DNA from: Gimesia sp. | Lineage (GTDB): Bacteria > Planctomycetota > Planctomycetia > Planctomycetales > Planctomycetaceae | Assembly (NCBI GenBank): GCA_002706765.1 | Contig: PAJV01000076.1 | Location: 124,001-188,000 of the forward strand | Length of the DNA stretch: 64,000 bases | Direction: 5' to 3' | Part shown: positions 8,286-17,765 of the stretch, in pieces | Layout of the letters: the number at the start of each line of letters is the position of its first letter | Position numbering within the stretch: position 1 is the first letter of the stretch | The notes under the pieces: model-generated | Database searches by the model: none | What the model saw: the letters and a program-made list of their open reading frames with translations, nothing else | What the model was told of the DNA's origin: nothing | Translations under genes and position numbers: made by a program

Positions 8286-10889
8286 ATGGCCAAAGAAACG
8301 ACAGCACAACCCGAATCAGATGAGTCAGCGAACGTCGCCGTTCAAGACCGACCTGAAAAAAACTCCGGGGAGGCAGAAATGGATTCTGCAGTCTCCGAAT
8401 CGGTGGCGTTGCGCGCCCGTGTCACAGGTTTTGTCAAATCGCGCTGGAAGCTTCTGGCTGGTATCGTGCCGGTGCTGCTCGTGCTGGGCGGATATTTGCT
8501 TTCACTCTCCAGTGAACCGGAAAAGACACCCGGGGAAACTCTGGCAGAGGCGCTGCAGATCCTGGAATCATCGACTGATTCCAAAACGCGAAACGAGGCG
8601 CTTGAACTGGCTTATTCGCTGAAAAAACAAGAGTATCTGGATCCGGATTTTCCGGGTGCGTTGTACTTTATCTTCGGTATTGTGGCATTCAGGAACGCGG
8701 AAGAACTGACCGGGGAAGCGCAAGATCACCAGTATCTGATTGCCAGTCGCTATCTGAAAGAAGCAGAACGCCGGGCCATTGATCAGGAACATCGTCCGGA
8801 ATGGTGTTATGCCCTGGGGACGAGTCTCTACCTGACGGGGTCTATTCAAAAGGCACGTCCTCTGCTGGAAGAAGCAGTTAATACGTATCCGCAAGGTAAA
8901 TTAAATGCGTCCCTGTCGCTGACAGATATTTACCTCGACCACAGGGAATCTGCTGAATTAAATCAGGCTTTCGAATTAAATTCAAAATCACTGCAGCTGG
9001 AAAATCTGGATCAGGAATCACGTGATCGACTCTATTTACAGCGTGCCCAGATTTTTCTCGCACAAGGCAAGAATGACCTGGCACAGGAAGTTCTGGACCG
9101 GGTCAAGCAGCAGGAGTCTGTAAACCAGGTAACACTGGTGTTTCAGGCACAGACTCTGATGGCAGAAGAAAAGTACCAGGAAGCATTGACCATTCTGGCG
9201 CCCGTCAAAGACAACCTGGGGCTGGAGCGTAAGTTTTCGCGACAGGCATCCTATCTGATGGGGGTCTGTGCCGAGTCACAGGGTAACGCTGATGGTGCAA
9301 TTGATTTTTTTGAGCAGACCACACATCGTTATGCGGGGACACAGGAAGGACTGGCAGCATTTCTGCATCTGGCCGAATTACTGCGGAAAAACGGGCGTAC
9401 AGAAGAAGCTTTGATTGCGTATCGAACAGCCCTGCGATCCATCGACAGTCCTGACGAATTTCGCAATCGCTGGATCAGCCTGCAGGGGGTGAGGACCTAC
9501 GTGCTGAATGCCTGGAATGACTGGGTTGACGAAGACCTGATAAAAGATGATGTAACACATTTCAATGCGGCGATTCAATTGTCCGACTATCTCCCTCCGC
9601 TGCTGCCGGAAGTCCAGGCAAAAGAACTGGCAGCGAACGCCAATCGTCGCTGGGCAGAATATCTGGAACGCCGTTATCAGACAGCAACGGTAACGGAGCA
9701 GGAATCACGCAGTAGCGAATTGAATGAACACTGGAAACAGAGCGGTCGTGCCTATTTCGAACTCGCCCGGCGGTTGACCACGACTGACCGCTATGCTGAC
9801 GTTCTAGCTGTCTCTGCGGATCACTTTCAGAAAGGTCAGGACTTCGAGACCGCACTCAAAGTACTCACGCGGTTTATCAATACGAATCCGGAAAAGAAAA
9901 TGCCGCAGGCCCTGGTTCAGCGTGGCAAAATTCTGCTGGAACTCGATCAGCTTGATGAAGCGATCAGCCATTTTGAACGAGTGATGACCAATTACCCGAC
10001 CGATGTCTCTGCCTTTGAGGCCCAGTATTTACTGGGGATTGCCTATCTGGAAAAAAATGAGCTGGACCAGGCACAAACCGTCTGGAAAGAGATCCTGGAG
10101 TCGAGCCAGTTAACTCCCAAGGCGCAGCAGTGGGGGGATGCCCTGTTTTCGCTGGGAAAGTTGCATTTTCACCAGGGTAAGATTTCTGAATCTGAAAAGC
10201 AGTCTGAAACTGCTGCAGACACGTCCGCAGAGCAACTGACAGTTTCAAAACAGAATGTGTTTTATGAAGAGGCGACTCGACGACTGACCGAATATGTCAA
10301 ACGTTATCCCGAATCTGAAAAAATATCGGAAGCACGTTACCTGCTGGCACGGTCCTTACAGAATCTGTCAGATCAGCCCCTGCGGGAGATGAAGGAAGCC
10401 AGAACAGAAAACGCCAGGCAGGAATTAAAACGTAAGCAGTTCAGCTATTTAAATCAGGCCCTCTCGCAACTTCAGATCTTGAGTCGGGATTTACGTCAGC
10501 TGGAAAGTCGCGACAGACTCGATGCTCTCGGAAAACAGTTACTGAAATCAAGCTGCTTCGGCAAGGCCCACATATTATATCTGACGGAAGAGTATGCCGA
10601 AGCAATCAAATCGTACCATGATGCCGTAAACCGGTATCCGCAATGCACGGAAGTGTTGATTGCCTATATGAAAATGTCTGGTTGTTATGAAGCACTGGGC
10701 AAAAAAAATGAAGCCAAAAGCATGCTGGAACAGGCCAAAATCATTTTGAAACAGATGCCTGACAGCGTGTTCGAATCCGGGGCAACAAATCTGGGAAGGG
10801 AAGAATGGAATCGCTGGCTGGACTGGTCGCGTGAGTTTCGCGATTCCACGATTCGAACCAGCGCTCTGCCACCAGATGGTGGATCCTGA
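8286..10889 (+). CDS. Large TPR-repeat membrane protein
   Basis: This 867-residue protein has an acidic cytosolic N terminus of about 50 residues and one membrane helix (about 55-73, LLAGIVPVLLVLGGYLLSL). The rest is many degenerate tetratricopeptide repeats, with motif-like runs such as GALYFIFGIVAF, WCYALGTSLYLTGSIQKARPLL, LAAFLHLAELLRKNGRTEEAL, FEAQYLLGIAYLEKNELDQAQ and EARYLLARSLQNL. TPR arrays are protein-binding scaffolds; if the N-in topology is right, the array faces the periplasm. It lies directly upstream of the flgN-like gene with only 25 bases between, so it is probably co-transcribed with the flagellar genes. A role in flagellar or cell-envelope assembly is inference only. No enzymatic motif is visible. 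Confidence 0.75.
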   Translation: MAKETTAQPESDESANVAVQDRPEKNSGEAEMDSAVSESVALRARVTGFVKSRWKLLAGIVPVLLVLGGYLLSLSSEPEKTPGETLAEALQILESSTDSKTRNEALELAYSLKKQEYLDPDFPGALYFIFGIVAFRNAEELTGEAQDHQYLIASRYLKEAERRAIDQEHRPEWCYALGTSLYLTGSIQKARPLLEEAVNTYPQGKLNASLSLTDIYLDHRESAELNQAFELNSKSLQLENLDQESRDRLYLQRAQIFLAQGKNDLAQEVLDRVKQQESVNQVTLVFQAQTLMAEEKYQEALTILAPVKDNLGLERKFSRQASYLMGVCAESQGNADGAIDFFEQTTHRYAGTQEGLAAFLHLAELLRKNGRTEEALIAYRTALRSIDSPDEFRNRWISLQGVRTYVLNAWNDWVDEDLIKDDVTHFNAAIQLSDYLPPLLPEVQAKELAANANRRWAEYLERRYQTATVTEQESRSSELNEHWKQSGRAYFELARRLTTTDRYADVLAVSADHFQKGQDFETALKVLTRFINTNPEKKMPQALVQRGKILLELDQLDEAISHFERVMTNYPTDVSAFEAQYLLGIAYLEKNELDQAQTVWKEILESSQLTPKAQQWGDALFSLGKLHFHQGKISESEKQSETAADTSAEQLTVSKQNVFYEEATRRLTEYVKRYPESEKISEARYLLARSLQNLSDQPLREMKEARTENARQELKRKQFSYLNQALSQLQILSRDLRQLESRDRLDALGKQLLKSSCFGKAHILYLTEEYAEAIKSYHDAVNRYPQCTEVLIAYMKMSGCYEALGKKNEAKSMLEQAKIILKQMPDSVFESGATNLGREEWNRWLDWSREFRDSTIRTSALPPDGGS

Positions 10890-10914
10890 AACAGAGACTT
10901 TACCGGAGGAAGTG

Positions 10915-11409
10915 ATGTGTTCCTCACAGTTAAACCTGAAGAATGATGTAATTGATATGACTTCGACAAATATGATTGATTACCCCAAACTGTTCGCAGT
11001 GCGTCTGGAATACTCCCGGGCATTATTGACTCTGTCGCTTCAACAGCAGGAACTGATCAAAGAGGATGATTATTCCAGCCTGTTGGATGTGTTGGGAAAA
11101 AAACAGAGATTGCTGGGTCAACTGGATCAATATACGAAACAGTTGCCTCGGCTCTGGGAGCAGTGGCAGCAGGACCGGGACCTGTTACCCGACGGACAAC
11201 GCGCTGCCTGCGAGCAGATTTTGAGTGATTCGGAAGCGGTACTGGCACAACTGCTGAAGAATGAAGATACCAGTACCCAGTCGATGGTCGATCGGCGGGA
11301 TCGGACGAAGCAGCAGATTCAGTCGTTAAATCAGGGAGCAAAAGTCGGGGAAGCCTACCGTGACAGCCTGGCTCCAGCGACCCATCGGCATTTGAATATC
11401 GGTCAATAA
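10915..11409 (+). CDS. flgN: FlgN-like flagellar export chaperone
   Basis: This is a 164-residue, almost wholly helical protein with heptad-like stretches (YSRALLTLSLQQQELIKEDDYSSLL, then KKQRLLGQLDQYTKQL). The pattern matches FlgN-family chaperones, which hold hook-associated proteins before export by the flagellar type III system. Sequence identity in this family is low, so the call depends on pattern and place next to flgB-flgC-fliE. The frame is open from 10831, inside the TPR gene, but GGAGGA at 10904-10909 clearly favours ATG 10915, which removes the overlap. Confidence 0.55.
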   Translation: MCSSQLNLKNDVIDMTSTNMIDYPKLFAVRLEYSRALLTLSLQQQELIKEDDYSSLLDVLGKKQRLLGQLDQYTKQLPRLWEQWQQDRDLLPDGQRAACEQILSDSEAVLAQLLKNEDTSTQSMVDRRDRTKQQIQSLNQGAKVGEAYRDSLAPATHRHLNIGQ

Positions 11410-11458
11410 AAGTTAAAAAATCAGAAGTATTCCCTTTGTTTGAAACGGGTTTTAAATA

Positions 11459-12907
11459 ATGAATCATAGTTTATTGCACAGCTCTACATCACGTGGTCTG
11501 ATTCAGATTGTCTCTGAAGACCGGATCCGCAGACTGGAAGTCTGCACGCAATTTTCGAACCTGGGATATACGGTCATCCCCTTGACCGAAATGACATTCA
11601 GTCCGACATCCCAGCGACCGGATGCCGATATCTGTGTGCTTCTGGATCAGAGGGCGATCACGGAATTTATGTTTGCCGTCGAGTCTGTTGCAGAGCAGAA
11701 TCTGATCCCGGTGTTGTATTATCCCGTGTTGACGCACGAGATTCAGCAGGCCTGCCTGAAGCCTTCCCGGACTGCATCGCATGAAACGATGGCCCCGTTT
11801 GCAGAACTGCGTTCGAATGACACACTGGATCAGATCAGTCGCATCCTGGATTCCGCCATCAAATATTCCCGTCTGTCGCGCGAATGTACTGAGTTGATTT
11901 CGGAATTGAATCTGCGTTCCAGTCGCCGTCTGATCGGATACAGTCAGTCCATCCAGACCTTAAGAGACCGGATTGCAGATCTGGTGCATCTGCGAACTCC
12001 CGTACTGGTTCAGGGGGGAGTCGGTGCCGAACTCTCTGTGGTGGCGGAAATCATACATGATTCCATGTTCCTGAATTATCAGCCTCTGATCAAAGTCAAC
12101 TGCAGCGCGTTAACAATTGAAAATGTGGAACGGGAATTAATCGGTTATTATTCCAATGAAAAAAGCAGTTATTCTGATGAGCCCGTCTGGAATCCAGGCC
12201 AGTTAGAACAGGCAACGGGTGGCACACTCGTTCTCGATCAGGTCCATCTGACATCACTGCCTGTACAGGCGGCTTTGCTGAAAATTCTGGAAAGTGGCGA
12301 ATATTACTCGCCCGAAGATGGTCAGCAGAAAAAATGGAACTGTCGCTTAATCTCACTCAGCCAGTTCTCGCTGCATGAACTGGCGGCACAGAATCAGTTT
12401 AAGCGAAAACTGGCAGGAATCCTGTCCGCTTCCATTCTGGCGGTTCCCTGTTTAAATGATCGGAAAGAAGATCTCGCACTGCTGACTGAAAATCTGTTAA
12501 GCGAAGTCGCTTTGTCTGAAGGAACCGTTCCCAAGCTGTTGACTCTGGATGGCCTGGAACTGTTGAAGAAACATGACTGGCGCGGAGATGTTCAGGAACT
12601 GCGAAATCTGATTCAACACGTGAACCGGATTGATAACAGCCCGCGCCTGGATGCTGCCAGTTTATTGCCCTGGATTGATTCGGAATCGATTGCCAGTGCC
12701 GATTCCCTGACGGGCATGACTTTGCGTGAAATGGAACAGAAACTGATTGAAAGTACTTTTGCACGCTGTGGAGGCAATCGCGAAAGTACGGCCCAGATGC
12801 TGGACATCGGTTTGAGAACGCTTTCGGGAAAACTCAGATCTTACGGATATCCGCCTCGCGGAGGCCCGGATTCCAAGCGGACTTTTTCGGTCAGGCGTGC
12901 TGCCTGA
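11459..12907 (+). CDS. Degenerate sigma-54 activator-like AAA+ protein with Fis-type HTH
   Basis: This 482-residue protein follows the plan of NtrC-family enhancer-binding proteins but lacks the catalytic residues. Residues 1-135 form a divergent receiver-like domain without the usual acidic pocket. Residues 155-400 align with the AAA+ domain: RRLIGYSQSIQTLRDRI, then GGVGAELS at 186-193 where Walker A (GxxxxGK) should be, then GGTLVLDQVHLTSLPVQAALL at 254-274, where Walker B ends D-Q rather than D-E. The GAFTGA sigma-54 contact loop is absent; the region around 225-240 reads ERELIGYYSNEKSS. The arginine-finger region is also altered (FKRKLAGI). The C terminus keeps a Fis-like helix-turn-helix (MTLREMEQKLIESTFARCGG and after). 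It probably binds DNA without ATP-driven activation, perhaps as an antagonist or scaffold in flagellar control. The stop of this gene is 37 bases before flgB. Confidence 0.75.
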   Translation: MNHSLLHSSTSRGLIQIVSEDRIRRLEVCTQFSNLGYTVIPLTEMTFSPTSQRPDADICVLLDQRAITEFMFAVESVAEQNLIPVLYYPVLTHEIQQACLKPSRTASHETMAPFAELRSNDTLDQISRILDSAIKYSRLSRECTELISELNLRSSRRLIGYSQSIQTLRDRIADLVHLRTPVLVQGGVGAELSVVAEIIHDSMFLNYQPLIKVNCSALTIENVERELIGYYSNEKSSYSDEPVWNPGQLEQATGGTLVLDQVHLTSLPVQAALLKILESGEYYSPEDGQQKKWNCRLISLSQFSLHELAAQNQFKRKLAGILSASILAVPCLNDRKEDLALLTENLLSEVALSEGTVPKLLTLDGLELLKKHDWRGDVQELRNLIQHVNRIDNSPRLDAASLLPWIDSESIASADSLTGMTLREMEQKLIESTFARCGGNRESTAQMLDIGLRTLSGKLRSYGYPPRGGPDSKRTFSVRRAA

Positions 12908-12944
12908 CCGCAGGCTTTGTGTATTTACCCAGGCAGGTGACAGT

Positions 12945-13409
12945 ATGTTAGATCAGGTTTTAAATTCGAACGCATTACCGCTGCTGGAAAAAATGGCGGC
13001 GTTCGCGGAACGGCGTCAGGATGTCCTGGCAGGGAATATCGCGAATATCGACACGCCATCCTACAAGATGCGAGATCTCCCCGTGCAGGAGTTTCAGCAG
13101 GCTTTGCGTGATGCCGTCGTTTTGAAGGAAAATGCAGCTGATCCGGTCTCTCGTTCCTCTTTAGCGATGCCAGTGACGCTGTCACAGCCAAAATCGGCCG
13201 AAGCACAACTGGAGGACCTGTTTCCCCGCAGCCTGTTTCAGGCACGGGAAGCAGCACCACAAAACCTGACGTTTCAGGATGCCAATAATCGAAGTGTGGA
13301 ATCACAGGTGATGCAGATGACCAAAAACTCAATGATGCAGCAGTTCGCCGTGGAAGTGATGATGGCACAGATGAATCAATTATTGACGGTCATTTCAGAA
13401 CGGGCCTGA
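12945..13409 (+). CDS. flgB: Flagellar basal-body rod protein FlgB
   Basis: FlgB is the proximal rod subunit next to the MS ring. The N-terminal rod motif is present (RRQDVLAGNIANIDTPSYKMRDLPV) and the C-terminal helix NSMMQQFAVEVMMAQMNQLLTVI closes the protein, as in the family. ATG 12945 gives 154 residues; the frame extends upstream to 12897, but those codons overlap the preceding gene's end and do not match FlgB. It is first in the flgB-flgC-fliE-fliF order common to many bacteria. Confidence 0.93.
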   Translation: MLDQVLNSNALPLLEKMAAFAERRQDVLAGNIANIDTPSYKMRDLPVQEFQQALRDAVVLKENAADPVSRSSLAMPVTLSQPKSAEAQLEDLFPRSLFQAREAAPQNLTFQDANNRSVESQVMQMTKNSMMQQFAVEVMMAQMNQLLTVISERA

Positions 13410-13460
13410 GGTTCAAACTCGGCTTTCAGGAAACATCAGATCTATTGAAAGGAGCAGCAG

Positions 13461-13874
13461 ATGTTAAAAGGAATTGATATCAGTACCAGTGCCCTGATCG
13501 CTCAGAGGCAACGTATGAACACGATTGCGGGGAATATCGCCGCGGTCAACGTCTCACACGATCCCGCAAGTGGGGAAGAGCCCTTTTATCGCCGGATTGT
13601 CACCTTCCAGGCAGATACGGAAAGCCTGGACCAGAGTGCCTCGGGAGCCGGGGTAAAATATCATGTAGAAATTGATACAGACACACCGCTAAGAAAAACT
13701 TATGATCCCGGACACCGCCATGCGGATCAGGATGGGAATGTTACCTATCCTAACATCGATCTGGTGACGGAGTTCGTCAATGCACTGGAAGCAGGCCGCG
13801 CCTATGAGGCGAATATTTCGGCTCTGGATATCACCAAGGATATGTTCAACACGTCGTTGCGGATTTTGGCATAA
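13461..13874 (+). CDS. flgC: Flagellar basal-body rod protein FlgC
   Basis: FlgC is a proximal rod subunit. At 137 residues it has the standard length, the N-terminal motif (IDISTSALIAQRQRMNTIAGNIAAVNV) and the conserved C-terminal block (NIDLVTEFVNALEAGRAYEAN, then ITKDMFNTSLRILA). A strong AAAGGAG ribosome site lies at 13448-13454. It follows flgB by 51 bases and precedes fliE. Secretion uses the flagellar type III pathway, without a cleaved signal. Confidence 0.95.
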   Translation: MLKGIDISTSALIAQRQRMNTIAGNIAAVNVSHDPASGEEPFYRRIVTFQADTESLDQSASGAGVKYHVEIDTDTPLRKTYDPGHRHADQDGNVTYPNIDLVTEFVNALEAGRAYEANISALDITKDMFNTSLRILA

Positions 13875-13928
13875 ACGATAAATATATAAAGCTTTAAATA
13901 ATCATCTGATCTCAGGGAAGGGAACAGT

Positions 13929-14243
13929 ATGACCAGTTCCATCAGTCATATCGGTAACTCATTACTGCCCGGTCTTTCACCGGCAGGACTCAAAGATGCA
14001 GGCGCGGGCACCCCCGCTAGCGGGCCTTCGTTTCAAAATATGATGTTACAGTCTCTGGACAGCGCCAATCAGTTGCAGCTGCAGTCCGAGCAGGCGATTC
14101 AGGCGGGGCTGCTGGGTGAGGACATTACCCAGGCGGAAGTCTTTTCCTCGGTCAAGAAGGCGGATCTGGCTCTGCGAATGATGGTTCAAATGCGAAATAA
14201 GCTTCTGGATGCTTACAATGAGATCCAGAAAATGCAAATGTAA
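13929..14243 (+). CDS. fliE: Flagellar hook-basal body complex protein FliE
   Basis: FliE joins the MS ring to the rod and is needed early for export. The 104-residue length and the C-terminal signature (DITQAEVFSSVKKADLALRM, then MVQMRNKLLDAYNEIQKMQM) are typical. The N-terminal 30 residues are low complexity. AGGGAAGGG lies just upstream of the ATG. It sits between flgC and fliF, the conserved place. Confidence 0.93.
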   Translation: MTSSISHIGNSLLPGLSPAGLKDAGAGTPASGPSFQNMMLQSLDSANQLQLQSEQAIQAGLLGEDITQAEVFSSVKKADLALRMMVQMRNKLLDAYNEIQKMQM

Positions 14244-14307
14244 AACTCAGATAAATCAGGCAGCACTTTCACCATTTTGACACGGATTCGTCGATTGGTC
14301 ACCCGGT

Positions 14308-15924
14308 ATGGATACGATAAAAAAAATATATCAGCAGTTCTCAAACCTGTTTCAAACAATGTCAGGCAGCCAGCGCGCGATTTTGCTGTCCGTTCCCCTG
14401 CTGATGATGCTGGCTTTTGGCCTGCTCTTTTTCCGGGACAGTCAATCGAGCTATGTTTCGCTTTCCCTGGGTAAAGATTTTACCACCGAAGAGGTGATTC
14501 ATGCCGAGGAAGTTCTGCTGCGGGCCGGGTTAACCGATTTCTCCAGAAAGGGACAGCGGATTCTGGTTCCACAGAATGAAGTACCCCGCTATAACGCCGC
14601 ACTGATTGAAGGGGGCGGACTCCCCACAGACTGGGCCTCTGAATGGCAGGAGCAGTTTGAGAAATCAAGCATGTTTGTCAGTAAAGATCAGCTGCAGGTC
14701 ATGCGTGATATTGCCCTGGGGAACCAGTTGCGGCGGATGATCCGGGCGATCCCGGCTGTGGAAGATGCCAGCGTGATGTGGGCCCGCTCGAAAAAACGGT
14801 TACGCTGGAATAACACCACTCCGGAAGTGACGGCAACCATCATGGTCAAACCCCGTCCGGGAAGGGAACTGACTCCGCTTCTGGTGACCAGTCTCAGAGC
14901 TGCCGTCTCAACCATGGTTCCCGATCTGACCGCTGATTCGGTCACAGTCTTTGATCAATCCACGGGAACCTCGTATACGGCGGATGATAAAAACGACGCC
15001 TTTGACAGTAAGTTCATCAGCTGGGTCAACAAACATACCAAAAACTATCAGGATAAGATTCACGATTCACTCTCCTATATTCCGGATGTGATCGTGAATG
15101 TGAATGTCGACGTCGAGAACCTGAAACGGTATGTCGAACGCAAGCAGGAGATCAGTACAGACGGCTCAGTGACACTGCAGTCGAAAGAGCAATCCACCGA
15201 ACGCAGCCTCGTGGAAAAACCGACCCGGGCAGAACCGGGAGCCCGTTCCAATCAGCCTAATTCACTGGCGGTCGCGCGGGGCAACGAAAAAAATGAGAAG
15301 GTGACAGAGACGAATAATGAAGCCACCACAGCTCCTTCCTTTACCTGGACGGAGAAAGAGTTTGTCGCAGCCATGCCCAGTACGGTGCAGGTTTCTATTT
15401 CCATTCCGGAAGATTATTATTCTGCCGTGGCCCTGAAGCGGGGAATCAAAAAAGGAGAAGCGGAAGCTGATCTGGCCGCCTTCAAACAGGCAACTGCCTC
15501 GATCCAGACTGAAGTCGAAACGAGTATTCAAAAACATGTCCAGAAGCTGATTCCCTCGCAGTCAGCCACAGATGCGGTCAGTGTCGCTTCGTATGTCCGC
15601 GTTGATGCGGAGGTGCCTGAACTCGAATTACCATTAACGGAAAGCGTCGGTGAATTTGTGAGCCAGTGGGGCAGTACCATTGGTCTGGGACTGTTTGCGA
15701 TCTGGGCATTATGGATGCTGAATAAGAGTATGCCTCAGCTGGAAGAGGTCAGTTCAGAAGAACTTGAACTGCCAGTCAAAAAAACCGCTGCCGCTACCCC
15801 GGATGAAGAAACGGAAAAACCGAAAAAAGCACCGACCCAACGCGATGAGGTTCAGTTGCTGGTTCGTGATAATCCGGAAGTTGCTGCGATGGTGTTACGA
15901 AAATGGATCCACTCAAAATCCTGA
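14308..15924 (+). CDS. fliF: Flagellar MS-ring protein FliF
   Basis: FliF builds the MS ring in the inner membrane, the base on which rod and C ring assemble. The 538-residue protein has a first membrane helix at about 26-42 (LLSVPLLMMLAFGLLFF), two ring-building domains (one with LPTDWASEWQEQFEKSSMFV and VMRDIALGNQLRRMI), a long low-complexity linker near 290-350, a second membrane helix at about 452-470 (STIGLGLFAIWALWMLNK) and a C-terminal FliG-binding helix (EVQLLVRDNPEVAAMVLRKWI). All parts look intact. Confidence 0.95.
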   Translation: MDTIKKIYQQFSNLFQTMSGSQRAILLSVPLLMMLAFGLLFFRDSQSSYVSLSLGKDFTTEEVIHAEEVLLRAGLTDFSRKGQRILVPQNEVPRYNAALIEGGGLPTDWASEWQEQFEKSSMFVSKDQLQVMRDIALGNQLRRMIRAIPAVEDASVMWARSKKRLRWNNTTPEVTATIMVKPRPGRELTPLLVTSLRAAVSTMVPDLTADSVTVFDQSTGTSYTADDKNDAFDSKFISWVNKHTKNYQDKIHDSLSYIPDVIVNVNVDVENLKRYVERKQEISTDGSVTLQSKEQSTERSLVEKPTRAEPGARSNQPNSLAVARGNEKNEKVTETNNEATTAPSFTWTEKEFVAAMPSTVQVSISIPEDYYSAVALKRGIKKGEAEADLAAFKQATASIQTEVETSIQKHVQKLIPSQSATDAVSVASYVRVDAEVPELELPLTESVGEFVSQWGSTIGLGLFAIWALWMLNKSMPQLEEVSSEELELPVKKTAAATPDEETEKPKKAPTQRDEVQLLVRDNPEVAAMVLRKWIHSKS

Positions 15925-15973
15925 GCCGCGTATTTGAATTGATGATAATGTAATTTGTTTTGCAGGCTGAAAA

Positions 15974-16969
15974 ATGGATGAACTACAAAAAGCCGCTGTG
16001 TTGTTGCTGAGCCTGGATAAGGCGCTTGCCGCTGAAGTACTCAGCCTGATGTCCAAGGATGATGTCGAAAAAGTAACGATGACAATTGCCCGGATACAGG
16101 ATATTTCCAAAGAGCAGCAGGCCAGCGTCCTGAGCGAATTTACAAATCTGCGCGGCGAACAGACCACAATGGAGCGGGGCGGTCTGGATGCCGTAAATGA
16201 ACTGCTGGAACAGTCACTTGGTAAAGAAGGTGCAGGTTCGATCCTCGACAGCATTAATCAGACCATGAATTCGGTCCCGTTCGGATTCCTGCAGAAGTCT
16301 GGCGCAAACAACCTGCTGACATTCATCATTGAAGAACATCCCCAGACGATCGCTATGATCATGTCACACCTGCCGAGTAATATGGCTGCGGAAGTCCTGG
16401 CCGGGTTGCCTTCCAATAAGCAGATGGACGTGATCAAACGTATTGCCAATATGGAACAGACGAGCCCCGAAGTGATTAAGGATGTCGAGAAGAGCCTGGA
16501 ACATCGTATGAAAAATACCTTCAGCCAGGGGACGGAAAAAGCGGGAGGTGTGGAACTGGTGGCGGAGATCCTGAACGTGACAGACCGCATGACCAACAAA
16601 GGGATCCTGGAAAGCATGGACCAGGAAACCCCCGATTTGGCAGATGAAATTCGCCGTCTGATGTTTGTCTTCGATGACCTGGTGAAACTGGATAACAAAG
16701 CGATTCAGGCGCTGCTCAAGGAAGTGGATACCAATCAGTGGGCGGTTGCCTTGAAAGGGGCCTCCGAAGAGATCAAACAGAAGGTACTGGGCAACCTGTC
16801 TCAGCGGGCAGCGGATATGTTGCGGGAAGAAATGGAATACCTGGGACCCATTAAAGTCAGCGATGTGGAAGCCGTTCAGCAGCAGATTGTGGACAGTGTC
16901 AGGCGTCTGGAAGATGCTGGAGAAATCGAAGTCGCCGCCGGTAACGAGAGTGAGCAGTACATTACCTGA
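15974..16969 (+). CDS. fliG: Flagellar motor switch protein FliG
   Basis: FliG is the rotor torque protein of the C ring, binding FliF through its N-terminal domain and the stator through its C-terminal domain. The product has 331 residues, the normal size. The central EHPQTIAMIMSHLPSNMAA segment carries the EHPQ motif for FliM contact. The C-terminal charged helix reads DLVKLDNKAIQALLKEVDTN, followed by RAADMLREEMEYLGPIKVSDV. ATG 15974 opens with MDELQKAAVLLLSLD, a normal start. Confidence 0.96.
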   Translation: MDELQKAAVLLLSLDKALAAEVLSLMSKDDVEKVTMTIARIQDISKEQQASVLSEFTNLRGEQTTMERGGLDAVNELLEQSLGKEGAGSILDSINQTMNSVPFGFLQKSGANNLLTFIIEEHPQTIAMIMSHLPSNMAAEVLAGLPSNKQMDVIKRIANMEQTSPEVIKDVEKSLEHRMKNTFSQGTEKAGGVELVAEILNVTDRMTNKGILESMDQETPDLADEIRRLMFVFDDLVKLDNKAIQALLKEVDTNQWAVALKGASEEIKQKVLGNLSQRAADMLREEMEYLGPIKVSDVEAVQQQIVDSVRRLEDAGEIEVAAGNESEQYIT

Positions 16970-17036
16970 TCGCTGCCGGGTTTTGCCCTGAAAATATAAC
17001 GGACCTCATACATACAGGATTGATAAAGTCAAAGAT

Positions 17037-17756
17037 ATGGCGGAACTGGAAACAGCAAAATTGTTAAAGGCGGATGCGTTTCGCGCGCTGGGATCGAAAA
17101 TCGCCTATAACTTCAATGATATTGAGAAACGCTGTGAAGAGTATATTTTAACTGTGCGGAACCAGACGCGTCAGATGATTATTGATGCTCAAGCAGAAGC
17201 AGAACAGATCAGGCAGGATGCGCATCAGTCAGGAAAACAGCGGGGGCTCGAAGAGGCGTCGCGTGATATCGAAGCGCAGATTCATGACCGCTCTGAAACA
17301 CGGGCCAGTCAGATCGTGGAAGAAAAACTGGGCACGGTATTTCCCGCAATGCAGGCGGCTGTCGCAGGATTGCAGCAGGAGCAGGTCAACTGGAGGCAGA
17401 CCTGGGATACGACCGCTGTCAAAATGTGCCTCGTGATTGCCGAAAAAATAGTGCGGCATGAGATCAAGACTCACCCCGAGAATGTGATACCGATGATGAG
17501 TGAAGCGCTCAAGCTGGCATCGGGAACCCAGCAGATCCGCTTCCTGTTGAATCCGACGGATGTAGTCCATCTGGGTAAAAATCCCAGGAGCTTCATCACC
17601 AACCTGACGGGATGTCAGACCTGCGAAATTATTGAAGACGAATCCATCTCCCCGGGGGGATGCATTATTGAAACACAGCATGGAACAATCGATGCCAGAA
17701 TTGAAACACAGCTGGATCGTATTTTCCAGGAGCTGATTATCCAGACTCAGGACTAG
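17037..17756 (+). CDS. fliH: Flagellar assembly protein FliH
   Basis: FliH is the regulator and peripheral stalk of the FliI export ATPase. The 239-residue protein has a helical Ala/Gln/Glu-rich middle (MIIDAQAEAEQIRQDAHQ, then SGKQRGLEEASRDIEAQI) and a V-type ATPase E-subunit-like C-terminal domain (MCLVIAEKIVRHEIKTHPEN, ending in GGCIIETQHGTIDARIETQL). It lies between fliG and fliI as usual; its stop is nine bases before the fliI start. Confidence 0.9.
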   Translation: MAELETAKLLKADAFRALGSKIAYNFNDIEKRCEEYILTVRNQTRQMIIDAQAEAEQIRQDAHQSGKQRGLEEASRDIEAQIHDRSETRASQIVEEKLGTVFPAMQAAVAGLQQEQVNWRQTWDTTAVKMCLVIAEKIVRHEIKTHPENVIPMMSEALKLASGTQQIRFLLNPTDVVHLGKNPRSFITNLTGCQTCEIIEDESISPGGCIIETQHGTIDARIETQLDRIFQELIIQTQD

Positions 17757-17765
17757 CCTTACTCC

